The notes below the pieces were generated by a model. That model was given only the letters and a program-made list of their open reading frames with translations. It was not told the origin of the DNA and ran no database searches. DNA of 6,525 nucleotides from Defluviitaleaceae bacterium. Lineage in GTDB: Bacteria; Bacillota; Clostridia; Lachnospirales; WQUN01. Location: positions 1 through 6,525 of the forward strand of contig WRHA01000307.1 in NCBI GenBank assembly GCA_009783395.1, in the 5' to 3' direction. A program made the translations under genes and the position numbers. Below, piece by piece: positions 1 through 6,420 of the stretch (the stretch's first letter is position 1; every line of letters begins with the position of its first letter).

Positions 1-843
1 CCTGCAACGCCCGTAAACATGCCGTCTCCGCAATTTAGTCCAAAAGCAACAAGTGACGCGCCGATCCCCGCCCAACCCGCGCCGACGGCAGAGCAAGGTA
101 CAGATCAAAACATCCCTGCAAAAACACCGGAAACGCCTGCAAACATGCAGACCGCACAGCTCTTGCCCAAAAGGTCAAATGTTGCACAAATCACCACACC
201 GACCTCCGACGCCCAAGCTCCGGCGGCAAACTCGCCCCCCACAACACCCCTCCCGCAGAAACTCCTGTTTCCCTTGGAAAACAGCACCCCCGACGCAATC
301 GAACGTTACTTCACAACCCTTCGCGAAACATTGGCGCAAATCACGCAAGAGCTTGTCGGCCGCGAAACCCCCGATGTTTCCAGAGTTATGCAGGAAGTGC
401 GCACTTTGGAATCGCAAATGGATTTCGCATCACAAATCCGCAATCAAATTTTCGTTCAAGTCCCTCTGTACCACGACGGGCGCGAGACGCCGCTCAGCCT
501 GCACATTTACAAGGACGCAAAAAAATCCGGCGGCGGCGGGGGCAAAACGTCCTCTGCGTTAATCGCACTGGACACAGCGTCACTAGGGCATTTCGAAACA
601 TATGTACAAAAAAATTCTCGCGCCGTGCAATGCCAATTCCGCCTCGAAAACGACGAAATCGCAAAACTCGTACGCGAGAATATTCACACGCTTGACGCAC
701 TTTTAAGCGAGCGCGGTTACAACCTGGAGCATTTTTCATTTCTGCCGCCGGGCGAACCATACAGCATCATAAATAATCCGTCCGCCTCACATGAACAACA
801 CGACCACGCCGACGAAACAGCACATTTTGATAAAAAAGTTTAA
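1..843 (+). CDS. FliK-like flagellar hook-length control family protein, 5' end missing
   Basis: The reading frame is open from the first base. The first ATG (19) has no ribosome site before it, and the peptide upstream of it (PATPVN) resembles one further in, so the true start lies outside the window. Counting from that ATG, residues 1-90 are Pro/Thr/Ala/Gln-rich and probably disordered. Residues 91-140 look helical. Residues 144-250 form a compact domain: a strand pair (FVQVPLYHDG, LSLHIYKD), a KKSGGGGGK linker, then ALIALDTASLGHFETYV and CQFRLENDEIAKLVRENIHTLDALLSERGY in pattern. This 'L-D-x-x-x-L-G' strand followed by a helix and a 'L-x-x-R-G-Y' turn is the pattern of the FliK C-terminal (Flg_hook) domain. 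FliK proteins set hook length and switch flagellar export specificity. The tail is His/Asp-rich and ends in KKV. A flagellar role is inferred from the domain alone, since no other flagellar gene is visible. The family call is moderate and the coding call is strong. Confidence 0.6.
   Translation, partial: PATPVNMPSPQFSPKATSDAPIPAQPAPTAEQGTDQNIPAKTPETPANMQTAQLLPKRSNVAQITTPTSDAQAPAANSPPTTPLPQKLLFPLENSTPDAIERYFTTLRETLAQITQELVGRETPDVSRVMQEVRTLESQMDFASQIRNQIFVQVPLYHDGRETPLSLHIYKDAKKSGGGGGKTSSALIALDTASLGHFETYVQKNSRAVQCQFRLENDEIAKLVRENIHTLDALLSERGYNLEHFSFLPPGEPYSIINNPSASHEQHDHADETAHFDKKV
7..148 (+). repeat. Diverged repeat unit inside the Pro-rich region
   Basis: Bases 7-22 (ACGCCCGTAAACATGC) and 133-148 (ACGCCTGCAAACATGC) match at 14 of 16 positions with a period of 126 bases (42 codons). 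They encode TPVNM and TPANM. Other parts of the period do not match clearly, so this is either a decayed duplication or convergence in low-complexity coding sequence. It supports the view that the gene continues upstream of the window. Confidence 0.35.
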
Positions 844-854
844 ATACAACGCAA

Positions 855-896
855 AAAAAATCCTATTGATAGCAATCTGCCACAATAGGATTTTTT
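855..896. terminator. Bidirectional intrinsic terminator between convergent genes
   Basis: A 14-base left arm (855-868, A-tract then TCCTATTG) is perfectly complementary to the right arm (883-896, CAATAGGA then T-tract), with a 14-base loop. Read on the plus strand the stem ends in six T. Read on the minus strand it ends in eight T. It starts 12 bases after the FliK-like stop and so ends that gene. On the other strand it can end the solute-binding protein transcript, which reaches it after about 90 bases of untranslated sequence. Confidence 0.85.
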
Positions 897-911
897 CAAT
901 CGACAAATAGT

Positions 912-980
912 ATCCGGCTTCGAGACGAACACCTCGCCCCGAAAATATGTCCCCGGTGCCCACTGCACGCTTGGCGTGCG
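912..980 (-). repeat. 69-bp repeat copy R1, 3' of the solute-binding protein gene
   Basis: Read on the minus strand this begins CGCACGCCAAGCGTGCA and ends CGTCTCGAAGCCGGAT. It aligns without gaps to R2 at 6377-6445: 17 identical bases, one mismatch, 9 identical, one mismatch, 6 identical, a 19-base unconserved core, then 16 identical. The first part can fold as a perfect 6-bp hairpin (GCACGC-CAA-GCGTGC). It starts 4 bases after the TAG stop of the minus-strand gene, in that gene's orientation. No terminal inverted repeats or reading frame suggest a transposase-bearing element. The repeat relationship is seen directly; its function is unknown. Confidence 0.85.
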
Positions 981-984
981 CGTG

Positions 985-1953
985 CTATTCGCCCCAGTTT
1001 ACGTAGTTTGCGAATTGTGCGGGGATTTCTACGCCGATTGCATCAGCCATGTGTCCGTTTACGATGTATTCGAGCCCGATGTCCATGCCGAAACGAATGG
1101 GCATTTCGGCAGGATTTGCGCCGTAAAGCAAAATGTCGCGTGCCATGCGACCGGATTCCCAGCCGAGGGCGAAGTAATCAATCGAAAGGGTTGCAACGCC
1201 GCCGCCCATAACCATTTGTCGTTCGCCGGGGAAATTCGGCACACCTGTTTCTATCGAAACTTGACCTACGACGGGCATTGCGTCGGCATGGGTGTTGTCG
1301 GTGGGGATCCAGATTGCGTCAACGCGAGTTGCGAGAGCAAGCATGTTTTGCTGAACCTCGCCGACCGCCGTAACAGTGCTTCGAACAACGGTAAGACCGA
1401 TGGACTCCGCATATTCCGCGGCAACATCCGCTTGAACAACAGAGTTTGCCTCGCTCGAAGAGTAAGCTATTCCAAGGGTTTGAATGCCCGGAACAAACGT
1501 ACGGATCATTTCAATTTGTTGCGGAATCGGATTCATGTCGGACGCCCCGGTGACATTTGTTCCGGGTCGTTCGTTACTTTCTACAACACCCGCGCCCTCT
1601 ACATAATCTGTAATAGCCGATCCGACGATGGGGATAGTGTCCGTCGCGGCAAACATCGCCTGAACCGTCGGGGTAGCGATTGCCATAATCAAATCGACTT
1701 CGTTTTGCACAAATCTGTCGGCAATGCCCGGCAAAGTGGCGCGATCGCCCTGTGCGTTTTGCTGATCAAATTCGGCGCGAACTCCGTAGTATTCCAGTGC
1801 CTCGATAAATCCGTCGCGAGCCGCGTCAAGTGCGGGATGTTCGGAAATTTGCGCTATGCCGATGCGAAAAACGTAGTCATCTCCGGGGGTGCAGGCGGCA
1901 AGCCCAAAAATCACTAATCCGGAAAGTAACATAAGTACAATTGCTTTGCTCAT
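985..1953 (-). CDS. ABC transporter substrate-binding lipoprotein (ABC_sub_bind / TrpX-like family)
   Basis: This is a 322-residue extracytoplasmic binding protein, a normal length for the family. Residues 1-20 are a hydrophobic lipoprotein signal peptide with lipobox LAAC and the lipidated Cys at 21, so the mature protein is membrane-anchored outside the cell. The fold follows the two-lobe pattern of the family: RIGIAQISEHPALDAARDGF (30-49), DLIMAIATPTVQAM (87-100), PGTNVTGASDM (130-140), TLGIAYSSSEANS (159-171), AIWIPTDNT (213-221) and a lobe-crossing GGVATLSIDYFALGWESGRMA (251-271 region). Some relatives such as streptococcal TrpX serve aromatic amino acid uptake, but the ligand cannot be read here. 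The ATG is set by AAGGAAG (1964-1970) ten bases upstream. No permease or ATPase gene follows: the gene is monocistronic, ending beside repeat R1 and facing a convergent gene. It either works with a transporter encoded elsewhere or acts as a sensor partner. Confidence 0.88.
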   Translation of the reverse strand: MSKAIVLMLLSGLVIFGLAACTPGDDYVFRIGIAQISEHPALDAARDGFIEALEYYGVRAEFDQQNAQGDRATLPGIADRFVQNEVDLIMAIATPTVQAMFAATDTIPIVGSAITDYVEGAGVVESNERPGTNVTGASDMNPIPQQIEMIRTFVPGIQTLGIAYSSSEANSVVQADVAAEYAESIGLTVVRSTVTAVGEVQQNMLALATRVDAIWIPTDNTHADAMPVVGQVSIETGVPNFPGERQMVMGGGVATLSIDYFALGWESGRMARDILLYGANPAEMPIRFGMDIGLEYIVNGHMADAIGVEIPAQFANYVNWGE

Positions 1954-1963
1954 GGTAGTTCAA

Positions 1964-1970
1964 CTTCCTT
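1964..1970 (-). promoter_or_regulatory. Ribosome binding site of the binding-protein gene
   Basis: On the minus strand AAGGAAG lies 10 bases before the ATG at 1953. The spacer is slightly long, but no other start codon fits both this site and the signal peptide. Confidence 0.7.
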
Positions 1971-1999
1971 TCAAATTGTAATTTTTTGTAACAACTGGA

Positions 2000-2028
2000 A
2001 TTATACGCCTGAAAAAAAACTTCGTCAA
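2000..2028 (-). promoter_or_regulatory. SigA-type promoter of the binding-protein gene
   Basis: On the minus strand TTGACG (2028-2023) and TATAAT (2005-2000) are separated by exactly 17 bases, near-perfect for a housekeeping sigma factor. The spacer carries a T8 run. Transcription should begin near 1993, giving a leader of about 40 bases, too short for a T-box or most riboswitches. Strong, probably constitutive expression is inferred unless a protein repressor acts here. Confidence 0.85.
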
Positions 2029-2057
2029 TGTTTTCCCTTTCGTTGAGTTTGTTTTGG

Positions 2058-2066
2058 TGGTAAAAT
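2058..2066 (+). promoter_or_regulatory. Possible extended -10 promoter for the Uma2-thrS unit
   Basis: TGGTAAAAT fits an extended -10 element (TG-n-TAAAAT). No good -35 is found at 17 bases upstream; TTGAGT at 2043-2048 is too close to it, though it could pair with a weak TAATTT at 2066-2071. Initiation would fall near 2073, so the transcript would start with the hairpin at 2075-2113. This is the best plus-strand candidate in the 186-base gap, but it is weak. Confidence 0.35.
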
Positions 2067-2074
2067 AATTTTTG

Positions 2075-2124
2075 CAAATCGGTGCGGGTAGTGTCACTAC
2101 CCGCACCGATTTGAAAATTTTTTT
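2075..2124 (+). terminator. Perfect palindromic hairpin plus T-tract in the leader of the Uma2 gene
   Basis: Arms 2075-2093 (CAAATCGGTGCGGGTAGTG) and 2095-2113 are exact reverse complements around the single base 2094. As RNA this gives about 18 bp with a 3-base loop. After AAAA come seven T (2118-2124), as in an intrinsic terminator. Only the plus strand has the T-tract. No plus-strand gene ends upstream, so it is not an ordinary gene-end terminator. It lies 15 bases before the Uma2 start and just ahead of its ribosome site (AAGGGG, 2128-2133). It could be a constitutive attenuator, a barrier to read-through, a 5' stabilising hairpin, or as DNA an operator palindrome. The structure is seen; the role is inferred. 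Confidence 0.65.
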
Positions 2125-2139
2125 CCGAAGGGGCATTCC

Positions 2140-2772
2140 ATGACGTTTGAACAGCTCGAAACGCGGCGATATACGTATGCGGATTATGAAAAATGGCCGG
2201 AGGATTTTCGGTGCGAGCTGATTGACGGCGTGCCGTATCCTACGTATGGGTATGATAAGAACGGTGAGCCGTGCTTGATGCCCGGTCCCGTGCCAAAGCA
2301 TCAAAAAATTACGACAGCATTATTAGGGCGCATATGGCAGTTTTTACGAGGGCGGCGGTGTCAGGTTTTCCCCGCGCCTATCACGGTGCGGCTTAATTAC
2401 GATGACGGCGGCGACATAATTGTTGAGCCGGACATAATCGTGGTTTGCGACAAAAATAAAATTGACAAAAACGGCATAAACGGCGCGCCCGACATGGTAA
2501 TCGAAATCTTATCCCCCTCCACGCGCAAGAAGGACAAGATCTTCAAAAAGCAAAAATATCAGCAATATGGCGTGCGGGAATACTGGATTGTCGACCCGGA
2601 AACGCAGTTCGTTGACGTATATTTGCTGGTTGAGGGAAAGTATGTTGTAAACACGTATAGCGACGACGACACCGCGCCGGTTATGGTTTTGCCGGGATGC
2701 GAGATAAATTTAACCGAAGTTTTTGCAGAACTCGACGAACTTAATGATAACGAAACGGAGGAAAACAAATGA
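2140..2772 (+). CDS. Uma2-family (DUF820) putative PD-(D/E)XK nuclease
   Basis: This 210-residue protein is close to the usual family length. The N-terminal YTYADYEKWPEDFRCELIDG (11-30) is the Uma2 opening motif. Family landmarks follow: KHQKITTALLGRIWQFL (53-69), VEPDIIVVCD (95-104) with E96/D98, PDMVIEILSPST (117-128) with E122, RKKDKIFKKQKYQQYGV (129-145) and EYWIVDPE (147-154). D98 and E122 with a nearby Lys fit the PD-(D/E)XK metal-dependent nuclease core, so the active site looks intact. The C-terminus is acidic (DELDEL-N-DNETEEN). Uma2 proteins are often annotated as restriction endonucleases, but no methyltransferase is present and their biological role is not established. The start is supported by AAGGGG (2128-2133) six bases upstream. 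The stop overlaps the next gene's start (ATGA), so it is translationally coupled to thrS. Confidence 0.85.
   Translation: MTFEQLETRRYTYADYEKWPEDFRCELIDGVPYPTYGYDKNGEPCLMPGPVPKHQKITTALLGRIWQFLRGRRCQVFPAPITVRLNYDDGGDIIVEPDIIVVCDKNKIDKNGINGAPDMVIEILSPSTRKKDKIFKKQKYQQYGVREYWIVDPETQFVDVYLLVEGKYVVNTYSDDDTAPVMVLPGCEINLTEVFAELDELNDNETEENK
2757..2761 (+). promoter_or_regulatory. Ribosome binding site fixing the thrS start
   Basis: GGAGG lies seven bases before the ATG at 2769, inside the end of the Uma2 gene. An in-frame TAA at 2748-2750 excludes a more upstream start. The short ThrRS N-terminus is therefore real, not a mis-called start. Confidence 0.85.
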
Positions 2773-4481
2773 ACGAACAATTCGATTTAAGCACCCTGAG
2801 GCACACCGCCGCGCATATCCTTGCGCAAGCTGTGAAACGTCTCTTCCCCGACGTAAAGCTGGCGATCGGTCCGTCTATAGCCGACGGGTTTTATTACGAC
2901 TTTGAAACAAAAACGCCCTTCACTCCGCAAGATCTCACTGCCATCGAAAAGGAAATGAAAAAAATCGTGAAGGAAAATCTGCAAATCGAGCAGTTTACCC
3001 TGCCGCGAGACGAAGCACTTGCATGGGCGGACGCGCAGGGCGAAGCATATAAACGCGAGCTAATCGAAGGTTTGCCCGACGGCGAAACCGCAACATTTTA
3101 CAAACAGGGCGAATTTACCGACCTTTGCGCCGGGCCGCACATGCCCCGCACAAAGGATGCTCGCGTGTTTAAGCTAACCTCCGTGGCGGGGGCGTACTGG
3201 CGCGGCGACGAAAAAAACGCGATGCTTTCGCGGATTTACGGCACTGCGTTTTTTACAAAGGACGAGCTTAACGCGCATCTTGAAGCCATCGAGGAAGCGA
3301 AAAAGCGCGACCACCGCAAGCTCGGCAAGGAAATGAAATTGTTTGCGTTTATGGACGAGGGGCCGGGCTTTCCGTTTTATTATCCCAAGGGTGTGACGCT
3401 AAAAAATAATCTCATCGAATATTGGCGGCGCGTTCACAAGCGTTACGGTTACCGGGAAATTTCCACACCGATTATGCTTGTCGGCGACTTGTGGCATCGC
3501 AGCGGCCATTATGAAAAATATCGCGAGAATATGTACGCAACAAGCCTCGACGACACCGACTATTTCATAAAACCCATGAACTGCCCCGGAGGAATGTTGC
3601 TTTACAACACCGAACTGCACTCCTACAAAGAACTTCCGCTTCGCATGGCAGAGCTTGGAATAATCCACCGCGCCGAGAAATCCGGTGCATTACACGGGCT
3701 TGCGCGGGCGCGGCTGTTTACGCAGGACGACGCGCATATTTACATGACACATGAACAGGCGAAAGATGAAATTATTGGCGTGATTACGCTGTTCGAAGAG
3801 GTTTATGCGGCGTTTGGGCTGGATGATTTCAAATTCGAGCTTTCAACGCGCCCGGAAAATTCCATCGGCACAGAGGAAGACTGGGAAAAATCCACCGACG
3901 CGCTTCGAAACGCACTCGAAGAACTCGGTCGCGAATATGTAGTAAACGAAGGCGACGGCGCGTTTTACGGCCCGAAAATCGACTTTCACATAAAGGACTG
4001 CATGGGGCGCAGTTTCCAATGCGGGACAATTCAGTTCGACATGCAAATGCCGGAACGCTTTGACTTGACTTACGTCGGCAGTGACGGTCAAAAGCATCGC
4101 CCCGTTATGATTCACCGCGCCTGTTTCGGAAGCATCGAACGCTTCCTTGCAATTTTAATCGAACACTGCGCGGGATGGTTTCCGTTTTGGCTTACGCCCG
4201 TGCAAATTGCAATAATCCCCATCGCCGAGCGTCACCAAGAAGCCGCGCAAAACGTCCTCGCCAAACTCACCGCCGCCGGGCTTCGCGCCGAAGTCGATAT
4301 GCGCAACGAAAAAATGGGCTTTAAAATTCGCGAGGCGCAGCTTTCAAAAATCCCGGTAATGATAATCTTGGGCGACAGCGAAATCGAGCAAAATAAAATC
4401 TCCGTCCGCAGTCGCGAAAATGGCGATGAAGGGCAGAAAGATTTGGCTGAATGCATTGAAAAATGGAAATTAAAATCTTAG
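2769..4481 (+). CDS. thrS: Threonine--tRNA ligase, TGS-less form
   Basis: This class II synthetase charges tRNA-Thr in the cytoplasm. At 570 residues it is about 70 shorter than the common form of around 640, because it lacks the N-terminal TGS domain and begins directly in the editing domain. That domain keeps its zinc/active-site motifs: H12 and H16 (HTAAH), C120 and H124 (CAGPH). The catalytic core (about 190-470) has LWHRSGHYEKYRENMY, the motif 2 region HRAEKSGALHGLARARLFTQ in order, and motif 3 HRACFGSIERF. The expected zinc ligands are C272 (MNCPGG), H323 (DDAHIYM) and H449 (MIHRA). Residues 475-567 are the anticodon-binding domain (VQIAIIPI, ADVDMRNEKMGFKIREAQ-like, MIILGDSEI). All catalytic and editing residues appear intact, so the enzyme should be active and able to proofread serine. 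No T-box, the usual control of thrS in Bacillota, lies upstream. It overlaps both neighbours. Confidence 0.96.
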   Translation: MNEQFDLSTLRHTAAHILAQAVKRLFPDVKLAIGPSIADGFYYDFETKTPFTPQDLTAIEKEMKKIVKENLQIEQFTLPRDEALAWADAQGEAYKRELIEGLPDGETATFYKQGEFTDLCAGPHMPRTKDARVFKLTSVAGAYWRGDEKNAMLSRIYGTAFFTKDELNAHLEAIEEAKKRDHRKLGKEMKLFAFMDEGPGFPFYYPKGVTLKNNLIEYWRRVHKRYGYREISTPIMLVGDLWHRSGHYEKYRENMYATSLDDTDYFIKPMNCPGGMLLYNTELHSYKELPLRMAELGIIHRAEKSGALHGLARARLFTQDDAHIYMTHEQAKDEIIGVITLFEEVYAAFGLDDFKFELSTRPENSIGTEEDWEKSTDALRNALEELGREYVVNEGDGAFYGPKIDFHIKDCMGRSFQCGTIQFDMQMPERFDLTYVGSDGQKHRPVMIHRACFGSIERFLAILIEHCAGWFPFWLTPVQIAIIPIAERHQEAAQNVLAKLTAAGLRAEVDMRNEKMGFKIREAQLSKIPVMIILGDSEIEQNKISVRSRENGDEGQKDLAECIEKWKLKS

Positions 4482-5125
4482 TGGTAGAAGATGATACCCA
4501 CATATTAAATTCCGTGGCGGCGTTTTTGGAAGCGGAGGGGTATGCCGTTGACACTTGCGGTGATGGCGATGAGGCTCTCGAAAAAATTTACGAGAGGCCT
4601 TATCATTTGGCAATACTCGATATAATGTTGCCGGGCGCAGATGGAATTACAATTTTAAAAGAATTGCGCAAACTGGGAAAAACACCCGTGCTGATGCTCT
4701 CTGCTCTTTCGGATGATGAAAATCAAATCCGCTCCTTCGACCAAGAAGCGGACGATTATGTCACAAAGCCGTTCAAAATGCAGCTTTTGCTAAAAAGAGT
4801 GGAGGCATTGCTTCGTCGCAGTGGTGTTATTTCAAAGGAAATTCATTTTTGCGGTCTTACCCTCCTCCCCGAAGAATACAAGGTTGCGTACGGCGACAAA
4901 GAAATTCCCCTCACATTAAAGGAGTTTGAAATTCTCAATTACCTTGCACAAAACAAAAACCACACACTTACACACGATATGCTCATTTCTCGCGTTTACG
5001 GCTATGATTTTGACGGCGAGGCAAATACACTTCAAGTACACATAAAAAATTTGCGGGCAAAATTGCCCGAAGGCATAATAAAAACGATACGCGGAGTGGG
5101 TTACAGGCTGGAGGATTTAGCGTGA
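4463..5125 (+). CDS. OmpR/PhoB-family response regulator
   Basis: This 220-residue regulator has a receiver domain (1-118) and a winged-helix DNA-binding domain (about 127-218). Receiver residues are complete: acidic pair D10/D11, phosphoacceptor D53 (LAILDIMLPG), switch S80 and K102 (VTKPF). The effector has LTLKEFEILNYL, the recognition-helix stretch TLQVHIKNLRAKL and the wing IKTIRGVGYRLE. Phosphorylation by the adjacent kinase should promote dimerisation and promoter binding. The start overlaps thrS by 19 bases. An in-frame TGA at 4457-4459 lies just upstream, so this ATG is the first possible start and gives a normal N-terminus (MEIKILVVEDD). It has no clear ribosome site, which suggests translation depends on ribosomes finishing thrS. 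The target genes are unknown. Confidence 0.93.
   Translation: MEIKILVVEDDTHILNSVAAFLEAEGYAVDTCGDGDEALEKIYERPYHLAILDIMLPGADGITILKELRKLGKTPVLMLSALSDDENQIRSFDQEADDYVTKPFKMQLLLKRVEALLRRSGVISKEIHFCGLTLLPEEYKVAYGDKEIPLTLKEFEILNYLAQNKNHTLTHDMLISRVYGYDFDGEANTLQVHIKNLRAKLPEGIIKTIRGVGYRLEDLA
5110..5114 (+). promoter_or_regulatory. Ribosome binding site for the GTG-started histidine kinase
   Basis: GGAGG lies seven bases before GTG at 5122, and the GTG overlaps the regulator's stop (GTGA). The next Met is at residue 38, beyond the first membrane helix, so GTG is the right start. Confidence 0.85.
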
Positions 5126-6420
5126 AGTTTGGAATTTTCCACAAGGTTTTCATATACACTGCCGTTTTTTTGTTTGTGGTTATCGGCATAGCTGTCGCTC
5201 TGTTCTATCAGCAATTTGCGGCATTTTACAGAATGCAGCAAATACGTGAGTTGCGGCTTAATTACCAAAATTTATACGAGGATTTACGCGGCGCAGACAG
5301 GGATCAAATGCTCGTAATCGCACAGCGTTTTGCGGACGGCAATCAAAGTTTTGTGTTTCAAATATTGGACGAAGGCGAGAATATCGTGTTTCTGTCGAGA
5401 AATATGCAAGGCGCAGACGGCAGAAGTCGGCTTCGCTTAACCACAGACGGATTTACAATTGTGGCACAAAATCCGCAAACCCAAATCGAGGAGCGCGGTT
5501 TTTTTTCTCGGCTGGCACTGGCACTCTTTGCGATTTTGGGTGTAACAATTATCTTGGCGGCTATTTTTGCAAAGTTGATGGTTGATCCAATCAAGCGATT
5601 GCTTGACGATACCCGCAAAATGTCGCAGCTTCTTCCCATCGAACCGCCTCCCCGTCGCAATGATGAATTTGGCGAGCTTTCTCACGATGTTCACCGTATG
5701 TACGCAAAGCTCAAAGATACGATTGAAGCATTAGAGGACGAAAACTTAAAACGCAAATATTTTTTTTCCGCCGCGTCTCATGAACTGAAAACGCCCATTG
5801 CGGCGGCGCGTGTGCTATTGGAAGGAATGGCGGCGAACGTGGGCGATTACAAAAATCACCCGAAATATTTGGTCGAGTGCATAAAACTCATGGACGCGCA
5901 AAGCAAGACGATTTATGAAATTCTCGAAATTGTAAAATTATCCGAGCAATACGAGCCAAAAATGCAAACAATAAATTTGAAGGATTTCCTGGAGGATATA
6001 AGCGTGGTCGGAGGGCGCGTTTCGATTAACGTTGCGAAAAACGAAACCTGTACAGCGGACCCGCTTCTTCTTAAAAAAGCCGTATCGAATGTGTTGCTTA
6101 ACGCGGTGCAAAATGCGCCGGAGGGCGGCGAGGTGGAAGTTTTCTCGAAGAAAACAGACAGCGGCGTAAATCTTTATGTGAAAAACGCGGGGCGGATAGA
6201 CGAGAAAATACTGCCGAAATTATTTGATCCGTTTTTCCGCGCAGATAAAGCGCGAAATCGCAAAGACGAACGAACGGGCTTGGGGCTTACAATCGTAAAA
6301 AAATCATTGGAGCTTATGCAAATACAATTTCGGCTTGAAAACACAGACGACAGTGTGGTTTTCACAATCGAACTCCCGCACGCCAAGCGTGCATTGGGCA
6401 CCGTGGACATCCGGCGGTAG
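5122..6420 (+). CDS. Membrane sensor histidine kinase paired with the upstream regulator
   Basis: This 432-residue kinase is of the EnvZ/VanS general type. TM1 spans about 9-29 and TM2 about 130-152. They flank an extracytoplasmic region of about 100 residues with no recognised ligand domain. A HAMP linker (about 153-205, DPIKRLLDD to DEFGELSHDVHRM) leads to the dimerisation helix with the phosphorylated His, H220 in SAASHELKTPIAAAR. The ATP-binding domain has an N box (NVLLNAVQNAP, N327/N331), an F box (LFDPFFRADKAR) and a G2 box (RTGLGLTIVKK). The G1 box reads NAGRI where D-x-G is typical, so the usual adenine-contacting Asp appears as Asn355. Such N-x-G variants occur in some Gram-positive kinases, so activity is likely retained. 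The domain ends near VVFTIELP (412-419); the remaining 13 residues are encoded by repeat R2. It overlaps the regulator gene by four bases (GTGA). Its signal is unknown. Confidence 0.93.
   Translation: MKFGIFHKVFIYTAVFLFVVIGIAVALFYQQFAAFYRMQQIRELRLNYQNLYEDLRGADRDQMLVIAQRFADGNQSFVFQILDEGENIVFLSRNMQGADGRSRLRLTTDGFTIVAQNPQTQIEERGFFSRLALALFAILGVTIILAAIFAKLMVDPIKRLLDDTRKMSQLLPIEPPPRRNDEFGELSHDVHRMYAKLKDTIEALEDENLKRKYFFSAASHELKTPIAAARVLLEGMAANVGDYKNHPKYLVECIKLMDAQSKTIYEILEIVKLSEQYEPKMQTINLKDFLEDISVVGGRVSINVAKNETCTADPLLLKKAVSNVLLNAVQNAPEGGEVEVFSKKTDSGVNLYVKNAGRIDEKILPKLFDPFFRADKARNRKDERTGLGLTIVKKSLELMQIQFRLENTDDSVVFTIELPHAKRALGTVDIRR

Noticed and set aside
53..562. Second plus-strand open frame inside the FliK-like gene
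   Set aside because: The product is Arg/Pro/Ser-rich with no family features and arises from frame shift over a low-complexity region. The other frame carries the domain.
912..980. Insertion sequence or MITE remnant
   Set aside because: The ends are not inverted repeats of each other, no target-site duplication is apparent, and no transposase frame exists. It remains possible but unsupported from two copies.
976..1917. Long open frame on the plus strand opposite the binding-protein gene
   Set aside because: It is an antisense shadow: no ribosome site, no recognisable domain, and Cys/Arg/Asn-rich composition, while the minus strand encodes a complete lipoprotein with promoter and ribosome site.
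1954..2139. T-box or other riboswitch controlling thrS
   Set aside because: The possible leader is only about 65 bases and lacks an AGGGTGGNACCGCG-like antiterminator motif; the hairpin is a simple palindrome.
2140..2772. Restriction-modification or toxin-antitoxin system based on the Uma2 nuclease
   Set aside because: No methyltransferase, specificity subunit or small antitoxin partner is adjacent; the only coupled gene is thrS.
5358..5694. Minus-strand open frames within the kinase gene
   Set aside because: They are antisense shadows without ribosome sites or domain features.
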